Shown here: in pieces, positions 1-9,266 of the stretch
How positions within the stretch are numbered: the first letter of the stretch is position 1
Layout of the letters: each line of letters opens with the position of its first letter
Source: Seminavis robusta
Lineage: Eukaryota; Bacillariophyta; Bacillariophyceae; Naviculales; Naviculaceae
Direction: 5' to 3'
Assembly (NCBI GenBank): GCA_903772945.1
Contig: CAICTM010000043.1
Coordinates: 91,380-155,379, forward strand
Length of the DNA: 64,000 bases
Translations under genes and position numbers: made by a program
The notes under the pieces: generated by a model
Seen by the model: only the letters and a program-made list of their open reading frames with translations
Databases searched by the model: none
What the model was told of the DNA's origin: nothing

Positions 1-1
1 A

Positions 2-1336
2 AAACAAAAGTTTACCGCTTCTTCCAGAGCAGTCAATGCACGTCAACAGGACGATGAATTTTTGATGGGCATGGTGGCCCTGCGAAGTCATGACAGCCCT
101 GTAACAACTTATGAAATAGAAAAGGGTAATATTTCCAAAACTACAAGCTCCCCACAAGCACTGGTAGATGAGAATCGCACCAACCGGCCCCAGGTCATTT
201 ACGACGAGAGAGGTTGTGTCATCAACGCTCCGACTACCATTTCTGTGAATTCGCTATTGCCGGGTGCCTATCCAGGATTGCCAGGTGCTGTGGATAACCA
301 ACATTTTTCACTCCAACATGGTTATATTGAGGATGAAAACCAAGCAAACCACGAGGACGGAAGCAATGTGCGGGAAGGTCCTGTGGAAACTACAGCAAAG
401 AGCTCCTGTGCATTAAACAAGCTTGTGATTGGGGCTATCGTTATCGTTGTCATTGCATTGGCAATTGCCATCCCAACAGCACTCTTAACAGGTGGCAGCC
501 TGTCTGAAAAAATGACACAATCCGATGCCGATCTCTACCTGGTACCAAATATAACAAATGACACCATCCAGGCAATACAGGATCCACAATCGCCTCAACA
601 TTTTGCCTATGAGTAGATTGAAGACGATCCAAACTGGAACTCGTTTCCAGACTGGCGAAAATCACAACGATTTGGCCTAGCATGCCTCTACTTTGCCTGC
701 CTGTGGAAAGTGGAGCCCGCTTATGATGTTGTGCTCACCTATTTACAAGAGGAATGTATGATGCCAATCACAACGATATTTCGAGGCCTGTGCGACCACA
801 GAGGCCGGTTTCGAGAAATCAACGTGTGGTCTGCACATGGTCGGTTATCAGACACCAAATCACGCATCCCTCCCGAAATATTTCTCCTTTCTGGACTGGA
901 AGTAGTCAGCTTCTTGGAGCTCAATCTTGAGGCTGAGAATTCTTTAGAGGATATTCTGAATCTGAACTTGGTACCATTTCCACAATACTCTCTTGCAGTG
1001 CTGAGAATTGCACAATGCAAGCTATCTGTGACACTGCCAACCACCTTGGGACTCATGACAAACTTGACTCTGTTGGACTTGAATTCGAATAATTTGCAAT
1101 CCACGATTCCAAGTGAATTGGGTCGTTTGACACAACTGGAAGAGCTTTTACTGCAGGGCAATGATGATCTGAGTGGGACCATTCCAGAGGAATTGCTGGA
1201 ACTACCATCGTTAAGGGTGGTCCATGTGGGAGCAAATGAGATACCAGATAGTTTTTGTGAAAAGAAAAACATTTGGGCCAATTTGACACTGACAACAAAC
1301 ATGTGCAACAGTTACGAAACTTGCTGCTGTGCCTAA
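2..1336 (+). pseudogene. LRR single-pass membrane protein, 5' partial, split by an in-frame TAG
   Basis: One reading frame runs from the left edge of the window to a TAA at 1334-1336, interrupted by a single TAG at 614-616; the frame stays open on both sides. The part before the stop is an acidic, polar cytosolic-type segment ending in a strongly hydrophobic helix (about 418-490, rich in Val, Ile and Ala). The part after the stop carries leucine-rich repeats of the LxxLxLxxNxLxxxIPxxLG type (about 1030-1250) and ends in a Cys cluster (CCC). The intact gene at 16006-18522 has the same order: disordered N-terminus, TM helix, LRRs and a Cys-rich end. The family is common in diatoms; ligand and role are unknown. 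Expected LRR-flanking Trp/Cys motifs are thin, which fits decay. The start codon lies outside the window. It could still be functional if the TAG is an error or is read through. Confidence 0.75.
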
Positions 1337-1512
1337 AATCTCGGGGATTGTCAATAATGACGATGGGGGATGGTCAACAACAGAATACTTGCAACTACAG
1401 CAAACTAACTGAACTCCTTCCTTTAATTTAGTTGAAGCATCTATAAAGCAAGATTTGCTCGTGGGGAATGAAAGGGTCTCTTATTTGTTGATTGTGGTCA
1501 TGGCCGTCTTGC

Positions 1513-2427
1513 CTAGCTTCTTCTCCTAATGAAGCCACTTGTTGAGGTAGTTTGCTCAGGTGCTGTAGTATCCACCAGCCAATCAACGCTAGTGTGGCTA
1601 GTGGTTCCTTCACTCTGAGATCCCTTCTTCACAGTTACAGGGGCCGGGCATACTGTACCGGTACCTGGTGATCCGGTAGGGAAGCATTTTAGGCACCAAC
1701 CCCTGAACACGTGTTCATTGGTAATCCTAGGACGCCAAATGATACACTGTCCACGATGCGTCTTTTGTGTTTTGCGGCACGGACAAACCCATTGTTTGTT
1801 CACCATGACCGGCTTGTTTGAGTACCAGGCGTTGGTGGAATTGGTTTGCTTGTTGGCATGGCTGGGCTTGCTGGGCTTCCCTCGGGCCTGCGTCACACCC
1901 TCCTGATCGACCAACCAGCGGGAGGGCAGTGGTCTTGTGGGGAATGAAAGGCCTATTTGGGATGAGCAAACATCAGACGAGGAGTCTGGAACTGCAGCGG
2001 GTATCCAGCGGACTGCATCAGCATAGGATTTGCGACGAGGAATCGTCGGAACAACATCGGGCTTTAATTCGTCGGGACGTCGCCTTGTGTCTTTGGGACC
2101 GCTCGAATGGGGACGCTCACCAGTAATGGTCCAGCCAGTCGCCTTTTCCAACATTTGCCGTGGCACGTTGTACCGAACGTCATCGTCCCTGCCGCAGTCC
2201 GGGCTATTCAATATCATCAACATCGTCTTTGTAGCCACTGCCCGGGTCAGCGGTGGGAGGTCCACGTCAAAATTTCCGATTCCTGCCGTAAGAACCTCGC
2301 TCACTATGGATTGTTCATCGAAACTAACCGAGACGGGGATACTGCCAAGGTCTGGCGATCTCGTGTTAGTCAATCGCCTGCTTTGCATCATTGACCTGGC
2401 ATAAAATGAAGCAGACCATCGTATCAT
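1513..2427 (-). CDS. unknown protein with a C-terminal Cys-rich cluster
   Basis: An ATG at 2427 opens a 304-residue frame ending in TAG. I do not recognise a family. The N-terminal two thirds are polar, with Arg/Ser/Pro-rich stretches. From about residue 210 there is a compact cluster WxCPCRKxQ...CxxWRPR...GWCLKC, whose four or more Cys could bind zinc, followed by a Ser/Thr-rich tail. A TTG-led extension of ten codons exists upstream, but the ATG is the natural start. Its neighbours are the broken LRR gene (tail to tail, about 180 bp away) and a long palindrome-rich gap upstream. The length and the Cys spacing argue for a real gene, but a chance open frame or an exon of a longer gene cannot be excluded. 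Confidence 0.5.
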   Translation of the reverse strand: MIRWSASFYARSMMQSRRLTNTRSPDLGSIPVSVSFDEQSIVSEVLTAGIGNFDVDLPPLTRAVATKTMLMILNSPDCGRDDDVRYNVPRQMLEKATGWTITGERPHSSGPKDTRRRPDELKPDVVPTIPRRKSYADAVRWIPAAVPDSSSDVCSSQIGLSFPTRPLPSRWLVDQEGVTQARGKPSKPSHANKQTNSTNAWYSNKPVMVNKQWVCPCRKTQKTHRGQCIIWRPRITNEHVFRGWCLKCFPTGSPGTGTVCPAPVTVKKGSQSEGTTSHTSVDWLVDTTAPEQTTSTSGFIRRRS

Positions 2428-2653
2428 TCTTGTAATAGACCGCAGGATATTGAACAAAAGGCCTTTTTAGCAACATTGTGAGCGATTGGGGGCTTTGAAC
2501 GCAAACGAAAGACAACATTCCGTAGAAATCCAAGTTTCAGACTTTCACGGCTGTACTTGGAGGCAAAAGGAGCGAGTGGTTTGGGAGAGCACCACTACGG
2601 TACCGGTACATATGACAGGAGATAAGACGGAGACTGGAAATAATCTCCTGGCC

Positions 2654-2680
2654 CGGGGCCTGGGCCTGGGCCAGGCCCCG
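2654..2680. repeat. GC-rich perfect hairpin
   Basis: CGGGGCCTGG (2654-2663) and CCAGGCCCCG (2671-2680) are exact reverse complements separated by 7 nt. It stands out by GC content from the surrounding AT-richer intergenic DNA. The role is unknown. Confidence 0.8.
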
Positions 2681-3260
2681 AGGCAGGAATTCGAACATAC
2701 GCTGTAGTCTAGTTTGTGGCTGTTACGACAGAGTACAGTACCGGTACGGTACAGTTTGTTCGCTGCCTCGGTACGTACAAGTACCAGAGCTCTGTACGTA
2801 CCAGTACCAGTGCTCTCTACAGTGCCAGTGTGCTAGAGTCCTGCTGTCGAGGATATCAGGAAAACTTGTTTACATTTCGAGTGGTTTCGGCACGCCACTT
2901 GTGTTTTACAGCACGTGTACGGTACCGGTACTGTTAAAATAATAATATTTTTAACCACGAATGCCCTGCGCGCAGTGCTGCGAGTCGAGATTCTACGATC
3001 GATGAGCGCACCACTTGACAAGACCAACCTCTTCTTTTGGTTCTTGGGGAATAGACAGGACGAGGTTAGCAAGGGGACCGAAAGTTGCCTGCCCTGCTTC
3101 CTTCTTGGTTCTTGGGCAAGCCTCTACTGTGCCACGGTAAAGGCAGTTCACCCGACCAATCGAGCTTTGGTTGAAGTACATGGCAGTGGTACTAGCTAGT
3201 ATTAGAAGGAAAAGCAGAAACTGACCTTTCAATTTTCTTGGCTACAGGTACTAGTGCAGA

Positions 3261-3540
3261 AGCTCGGGTGACATCTCTTGCACAAGAGGTGAAGTCCTTG
3301 GCAGGCAAGCAATTAAATCGTACTGAGTATGAAGCAAGTAAACTATCATTCTCAAAAGATACGTTACGACTGTACCATACTGTAGGAGGAGATAGGAGAA
3401 GAAACCTTCAAATTTCTGATGTTCTTTGCATCGCCTAGCTAGTCTAGCTCTTGATACCGTACAGTGTACCACTGCAAGCTGCAAGCAAGTATGTCATACC
3501 TACATCGAGCTCGGGTGACATCTCTTGCACAAGAGGTGAC
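3261..3540. repeat. 31-bp direct repeat pair
   Basis: A block beginning GAGCTCGGGTGACATC or AGCTCGGGTGACATC and ending CAAGAGGTGA occurs at about 3261-3291 and again at about 3509-3540, essentially identical. Each copy contains the near-palindrome CTCTTGCACAAGAG. Only about 250 bp separate the copies, so this is a local duplication of a short sequence, not a gene. Confidence 0.7.
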
Positions 3541-4387
3541 TAGACTATTTGGTGTGCTCCTCGATCCGGAATGGGTGCGGCAGCCGAGCTTTAGCACACC
3601 ATTTATTTTTATCTCACGGTTGCCATCTCTAATGGCATCCGAGACGCAATCTGATTCCAAGGTGAAAAGGCTGTGTAAATCCAACTGAATCGAGACACTG
3701 GGAATTGACAGCTGAATTGACTGAGTATTGTGGCAAGAGAAAGAGTTAAAGGTATTCTTGTAGAATACATTCGTGTTTTAGTTGTTAAATGTGTGTATTT
3801 AACTGCGAATGCAGAGGCTTTTGTAAAAAAATATCCATTATGGCAATGTTCTTAAGTATCGGCGGGATACTAACCCACAGATGCTCGTGCATTTCTTCTT
3901 TTGTTGCGTTCAGCGCGGTAAGATCTAACGGGAGTAGAATAGCCGTCGTGCTAAAGACTGCTAAAGCATGCTCTTTCAGCAACGTATGTTTGTAAAAGAT
4001 ACCACGGATGGCTCTCTCCAAACCACCTTCCCCATTATTTCATTCCATATCTCCTTGAAGCTTCATTCCCACTTGGACAAAATCGGCAACCGTACGGTAC
4101 AACTCTTTGTGGTACCGGCAAGACAGTTCGCGTAGCTCGTAGCTGTTCGCGTGCATCATTCGTGGCGTTTGTACTAACTAACTTACCGCCCACCGCCCAC
4201 TAAGTGCTTTCTCTTGGTCGACACAAGCCCCTCTCCTCTCTGTCCCACAAGGTCAGGTTATTTACTTCCACACAAACCACACAAACAGCAGCAGGCCTTC
4301 CCCCAAACCAGCAAATCAATCAACTCAAGGTGCCGTAGATCGAAGAACGCAACGCATCCATAGTTACATTTTTGTTTGCAAAGCGCC

Positions 4388-5500
4388 ATGCAACACCAAC
4401 ACACGGAGGATTTGACGAACGAGCCCAACACCAAAGACACCGCTGCCACTGCTACCATGAAGAACGACGACCAAGAGCAGATTGACATTGAAGCGTCCTT
4501 GTCTCGCATTGGAGTCTTGTCGGATTCATTGGCGGCGTTGACCCGTAAACGACCTTCCGGCGATGGGAATGGCGGTCGTCGTGTCCAACGGCGTCCTTCG
4601 TTGGGCTCTAGTGTGACGAGTGGTTCGTCGATTGGAATTGATGATTTGGTCAACAATTTGGAGGGTTTGGAGTTTGAAATGCTGTGTAACAATCCCAACG
4701 AAAATGGCTTGGACTTGTCCATCTCACGACTCAGCATGAACGACAGTGTTGGCAGCCATCACACTGGCGGTGGTAACAACGAATCCACCGCTCGCCTCTC
4801 GATGGGTCTCTGGTCACTCCAAGACATGGAACCATGGGCGTGTGCGACCTGTACGTTTGAAAATGAACCCGTCTTTTCCGTCTGTGAAATGTGCGGACAA
4901 TGCCGACCCCCGCCACGACAAGACTATAGTAATAACAACAACAACAACAGCAGTCTCATGATGAGTAACAACAACAACAGTAACAACAGCATGATGGTGG
5001 ATCACGCGCGACGAAGAGTCGACAGCACGGTGCTGGTCATGCAGGAACAACGCATGATGGAATTGCAGCAATTCAAAGCACCACCATCCCGCAGCATGAG
5101 TCCGCGACCGCCACGAGCCGCCGCACGCAAGAGATCCGAACCACCACCGCCGCGACATCCACCCAAAGGACGCAGTCCCAAACGACACGGCTCTACACGA
5201 CGATCCAGCAGTCCAGTGCCGCCTACGACGAATTTGTTGAATCCCAGTCTCCACAGTCTCTCGTCGACCACCTACAATCGAGAGGCGTCCATGCGAGATT
5301 TGTTTGCGGATTCGTCGAATCATTCCGCATCGTTGCACAAAACATCACGACTACAAGATTCCTTTACGACGGCAACCACCTTTGACATGTCGGCATCGTC
5401 CTTTGACTATTTCCCACCGGAACGAATAGCCATTCCGGGAATTGAAGAAGAAGAAGATCGTGATGCCGTCGAATTGGATCCCAACAGTGCCGAATGTTGA
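4388..5500 (+). CDS. RanBP2-type zinc-finger protein
   Basis: An ATG at 4388 gives 370 residues; an upstream TTG in frame is ignored. One RanBP2-type finger is plain at about residues 148-175: WACATCTFEN, then CEMCGQC, matching W-x-C-x(2-4)-C-x3-N-x6-C-x2-C. Fingers of this kind bind ubiquitin, Ran or single-stranded RNA; which applies here is not visible. The N-terminus is acidic and Ser/Thr-rich. The finger is followed by Asn runs, then a basic Pro/Arg/Ser-rich region (about 225-290) that resembles RNA-binding or nuclear low-complexity segments, and a short acidic C-terminus. No membrane segment is seen and no intron is needed. An RNA-associated regulator is the simplest reading, but it is inference. 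Confidence 0.85.
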   Translation: MQHQHTEDLTNEPNTKDTAATATMKNDDQEQIDIEASLSRIGVLSDSLAALTRKRPSGDGNGGRRVQRRPSLGSSVTSGSSIGIDDLVNNLEGLEFEMLCNNPNENGLDLSISRLSMNDSVGSHHTGGGNNESTARLSMGLWSLQDMEPWACATCTFENEPVFSVCEMCGQCRPPPRQDYSNNNNNNSSLMMSNNNNSNNSMMVDHARRRVDSTVLVMQEQRMMELQQFKAPPSRSMSPRPPRAAARKRSEPPPPRHPPKGRSPKRHGSTRRSSSPVPPTTNLLNPSLHSLSSTTYNREASMRDLFADSSNHSASLHKTSRLQDSFTTATTFDMSASSFDYFPPERIAIPGIEEEEDRDAVELDPNSAEC

Positions 5501-6906
5501 TGACTGTTTCCTATTGCATTCCACCTTTTTTTATTTTACCAGTACTATTTTACCCTACCTAATTCAATCATCAACACACACAAACAAAAAAGCATTGGCG
5601 AATCCACTCATTCGCCCGTCTATCGACTACGAGTATGCACATCATTCAACTAAAAAATATAGTATAGTCTACATTATTATTCAATCAATCATACCGGTAG
5701 CTACAACACAAAGAGTTTTGCATTGCAAGCTGAGTCCCTGTCCATCAGGGACGGACATTCACATCATTGCACGGAGTACATGTAGCAACCCAAAAAGTTG
5801 TCTGTCCTTGACGAAAAAGGATCCGTTTGCTGAAGTCATTGGCAGAGCGTTGGTTCGTGGAGCAGCCGGAGTTGCCCTCTTGACTGGATCATTATTGTTG
5901 ACTACGGTACGGTACCAGTACGCGCAACGCTGCTCAGACCCAACACTTCTATTCCATACATACACGTGCAACCGACTTTCTCAGAGCCCAAGTACTAGAG
6001 TATGGTAGACTAGATCTACCGTACGGCATCAGTCCGCAATCTTCGCCAATTGCTGGTACTACCGTACCGTACTTCACGGTGAGTACCGGGAGCTCTAAAT
6101 CTATTTCCTTCCACCCTACAGCGTCAACCAGCAACATGCAAACTGTATCAGAGTATAGAAATTGCTTGGGAGGACAGAAGATAGAATCCTGTTCATACTA
6201 GCTATAATAGTACAGTCGTAGAGGAGAGCTGCAGCGTTCCGGTACATTACAAGCACCGTACCACAAGGTACAAGAGCAAAAAGGCTCACAAAACTACAGG
6301 AACTGTGATTGACTCGCCACTCAGACACTCAGACTTCCAAAGCACAAGCAGGAGAACTTATTCATCACAGGCACGTAGACAGATAGATACTGTGATAGGT
6401 CGCTCAAGACCATGCGCCAACATCATTAATTTTTGCAATGAATGCACCAGTAATAGTGGAACCCTTATTTCTCTTGTTTAATGCATTGCTTCCGTTGCCT
6501 TGCTTGCTCTCTTTCTCGCAAAGAACATCGGTGTCGCTGCGCCTCTGGGGGAATGAAAGCTGTGGCGCTTTTAAAGTCTTCAACTTGATGAGTGAACTCC
6601 CTCTGCGGAGCGACCGTTGGGTGAGCGTGCAGTATTGGTTCTGAAAACAAGGAGGTTGTGGCGGGGATGTCCCAGGTGTTGAAGAACCACTTTCTGCCAA
6701 CTGGAGGGGTCTAGCGGTAGGGTCGCACTACAGTCCATGAGCTAGAAGAGTCCATGAGCCTGGCAAAGAAAAGTTGGGCAAACCCAAAGGTATTCCATTA
6801 GATTCGGAAGGGCGGATGAAAAATGAAAGTATTGGCGCAATCCTATTATCGCTACTGGTACATCGAACCTCTGACGGTGGAGGCTACTTTGTTCTTGTTG
6901 GTTTCT
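5501..6906. other. intergenic; no convincing gene
   Basis: About 1.4 kb holding a short hairpin (GTCCCTG...CAGGGAC, 5733-5751), a TACCGGTA palindrome near 5693 and CGTACGGTACC-type palindromes near 5905, 6020 and 6065. A minus-strand frame of 98 codons (6404-6700) lacks recognisable features and is not called. Confidence 0.5.
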
Positions 6907-7698
6907 TTAGTATTCACCACGGTCAGGTCCCAGGTACAAAAGACAGGTGGCACCGTTGTCCTGGTTGCAAAGGAAAGTGTCCTCGCTGCAGAATGGCAAA
7001 TCCACCGCCTGTTGGTCTTGGTCCTTCTTGTAAAAGACAGTTCCTTTCTCTACCTTTTCCACAGGAAAGGCACTCCTAGTAGCCACATTTTCCCAAACAC
7101 AAAAGTCACGATGGTCACCGGTGTAATAGCAAAGGCAGAGATCATGCTCCTCATATTGTTGTCGGTCGTAGTGTAGACCCATCAGGATCGTCACCCCTTC
7201 TTGATCGCAACGGCGAATGCATTCTTCCAAAGACGTTGTCTTGGGTTCGGAGAAAAAACTCATTGCAAGAATCTCCCCAGTGACACGTTGAGGTAATGCA
7301 AGACCTTCTATTGCAGGCCAAGTATCGTACTTGTCGAGCGGATTGTCGGTCCATTGGATGATGGCTCTGATGGCCACTGCAGCCAGCAAGAGGGGCGCCA
7401 CAAGCAACACTAATATGGTGATGCCTGCTCGGACTTGAGCAAGAGGTGCCAAAAACCGCAAGAGTTCTTCTCCCTTTTGAATGTCTTGTTGGGTTATACC
7501 GGTAGCTCTCCTTGTATTTTTTGTCGTATCAGCCGCTGTGTTGACCACGTCATTGTTGGGTTGTGCGTCGGATTTGGCGTTCTTTTGGCATTGATCATCC
7601 TTGTTGCCTTCGTCTACAAACTCCAGATCATACGTCTCGTCGGATGCCGTTCGTGATGGCCTGGTTGGAACAAGGCTATACTGAGCTTTCTGGACCAT
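6907..7698 (-). CDS. single-pass membrane protein with a Cys-rich C-terminal domain
   Basis: An ATG at 7698 gives 263 residues. A polar N-terminus of about 85 residues precedes a hydrophobic helix rich in Leu, Val, Ala and Ile (about 92-113). The rest has a pattern seen in small PAN/apple- or WSC-like lectin domains: SLEECIRRC, then a CLCYYTG core and a FCVW motif, with a further CSED...CNQ pair near the end. I infer a type II or single-pass protein with the Cys-rich part outside the cytosol. No enzyme motif is visible. The gene is convergent with nothing close, and the BMT5-like gene starts about 410 bp beyond its start on the other strand. The domain family assignment is tentative; the TM segment and Cys pattern are directly seen. 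Confidence 0.7.
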   Translation of the reverse strand: MVQKAQYSLVPTRPSRTASDETYDLEFVDEGNKDDQCQKNAKSDAQPNNDVVNTAADTTKNTRRATGITQQDIQKGEELLRFLAPLAQVRAGITILVLLVAPLLLAAVAIRAIIQWTDNPLDKYDTWPAIEGLALPQRVTGEILAMSFFSEPKTTSLEECIRRCDQEGVTILMGLHYDRQQYEEHDLCLCYYTGDHRDFCVWENVATRSAFPVEKVEKGTVFYKKDQDQQAVDLPFCSEDTFLCNQDNGATCLLYLGPDRGEY

Positions 7699-8107
7699 CT
7701 TTTGATTGCGTAAGGTGTTCAATGATTATTACTGTACACACAATCCCTCCCGTTAAGGTTCATCGATGTTGTGAGACTGAAGGTCGATGCAATCAATGAC
7801 TTTGGTCTCCCCTACCGGTACACTATCATAGTCGCATATTAACAGAGGGTTTGTTCCTTCTGTTATGTTGGACAATAATGTGCATTGAACCGGAAGAATG
7901 TTCAGTTGCCAATGTTGTTGGATGGATGGAGGCCGATTTTGGTTCTTGAGAAACTGACATTCAGTCGGGCATTGTGTATCTTTGAACGAAACCAGCCAAA
8001 TGTACCTGGTACCGGTGGATGTACTGTACTAGTAACAGCTTTGGCTTCTTGGTGCCAACAAAATCTCGATCGCCTCCAGCAAATTATTTAGGAGACTGCT
8101 ATAACAG
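7699..8107. other. divergent intergenic region
   Basis: About 410 bp between two divergently transcribed genes, so it should hold both promoters. It contains one TACCGGTA palindrome (about 7814) and a related GGTACCGGTGG (about 8008). No gene is seen. Confidence 0.5.
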
Positions 8108-9016
8108 ATGGATGGCTTTAGACCTCAGCTAACACTCTTGACAGTGGGTGAGGGCGACTTCTCTGCATCATTGGCCATTCTGCGAGCCTACCATGGAAGT
8201 AGATCTGAAGAGGGCATCATCAAACACCTTGTTGCTACCACCCTGCTGTCGTCCAAAGAGGATGTGGTTGAAACGTATCCTTCATCGAAGGAAATTCTAG
8301 AGGAACTGGAATCCAACTTTGGACATGTCGTCACAATCTTGTATGCAGTAGACGCTACAAAATTGGACGAACATCCCGAGTTATCGACAAGATCAACAAG
8401 ATTTGATGTCATTTTGTTTCATCATCCACACTTGGGCTACAATAATAATAGCAGCACATCCGACGACCATTCCATGCGACATTCCTCCCTCTTGGCACAC
8501 TATTTTCACTCGGCACAAAAGCTCTTGCCCAAAAGGGGATATGTTCATGTGTGTCTCTGTAGTGGCGCCATTCGCTCGTGGAAAGTGGAAGAAATAATCC
8601 AGCGACAACAATTGCAGAACGCTTTGGATTCTCCCATGGCGGCTTCGCGACCACTTTTGGAGCCGTTGCTGACAAGGCTGTGCACGTCCGATCACAAAGA
8701 CAACATGGAACAACAGCATCCGAAAGCCAACCAGAAAAAAGTCGGTGGTAGTCGACGAGGACACTGGTTGGGAAGATACGGATATCGACATCAGCCAACC
8801 TTTCCACAAGTGACAGAGTTCCAAACCAATGTTTCCAGCAGCTATCATTTTTTTCTACGACCAGTGACTGGTAGTAAAGACGTTCTATGTCTTGAAAGCA
8901 ACGCCGAAGACAAGGAAGATAACAAGGTGCATGCTTGTGGTATATGTCTACAAGAGTTTTCTACGGAGCGAGCATTCAGAGAGCACCAAGAGACCCCCGC
9001 ACTGCCATCTCTCTAA
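8108..9016 (+). CDS. BMT5-like (DUF2431) rRNA uridine-N3 methyltransferase
   Basis: An ATG at 8108 gives 302 residues. The N-terminus LLTVGEGDFSASLAI is the hallmark SAM-binding motif of the BMT5-like/DUF2431 family, followed by the family's FDVILFHHPHLG strand and a GYVHVCLC strand. In yeast the family head methylates U2634 of 25S rRNA, so a nucleolar role is inferred. The middle (about 155-230) is less conserved. Residues 276-295 carry half of a C2H2-like finger (CGIC, then a single His), after which the frame stops. A zinc-finger tail is not part of the yeast enzyme, and here it is incomplete. Either this is the natural end or an indel near 8990 truncates it. The methyltransferase call is firm; the end is not. 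Confidence 0.85.
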   Translation: MDGFRPQLTLLTVGEGDFSASLAILRAYHGSRSEEGIIKHLVATTLLSSKEDVVETYPSSKEILEELESNFGHVVTILYAVDATKLDEHPELSTRSTRFDVILFHHPHLGYNNNSSTSDDHSMRHSSLLAHYFHSAQKLLPKRGYVHVCLCSGAIRSWKVEEIIQRQQLQNALDSPMAASRPLLEPLLTRLCTSDHKDNMEQQHPKANQKKVGGSRRGHWLGRYGYRHQPTFPQVTEFQTNVSSSYHFFLRPVTGSKDVLCLESNAEDKEDNKVHACGICLQEFSTERAFREHQETPALPSL

Positions 9017-9266
9017 ACATGGTTCGAAGAGAGAAGGATGTTATGAAATTGGAAGTCTGGATGCAAATCGGTTATCCAAAGCGGCGGGTACAGCGAGCAT
9101 GCGTTGCTCGTCTGAGGTTCTTCGTGATGCCACCGATCCATTCGTCATACAGCAGCTGGATAGTGGACTAGTAGCTGCTCCAATCTTTGCAATCCCGGCC
9201 GCGGCTCACGGAGGCGCCGCTCATTTCAATACTTGACCCTGAAGTCAGTGGAGCTGCATGTTGCCA

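Larger units (their letters stand above)
2428..4387. other. intergenic, palindrome-rich; no gene recognised
   Basis: About 2 kb without a convincing gene. It holds a strong GC hairpin (2654-2680), several GGTACC/TACCGGTA palindromes (about 2600, 2743, 2923) and a 31-bp direct repeat containing an imperfect CTCTTG-CA-CAAGAG palindrome (about 3261-3291 and 3510-3540). Short open frames here encode low-quality peptides and are not called. Confidence 0.6.

Noticed and set aside
2655-2710. tRNA-like GGAATTCGAAC word near a GC hairpin
   Set aside because: No cloverleaf could be built around it; the A box and acceptor stem are missing.
2440-3780. Small plus- and minus-strand frames in the palindrome-rich gap
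   Set aside because: Short, non-ATG in part, no conserved motifs and overlapping one another on both strands.
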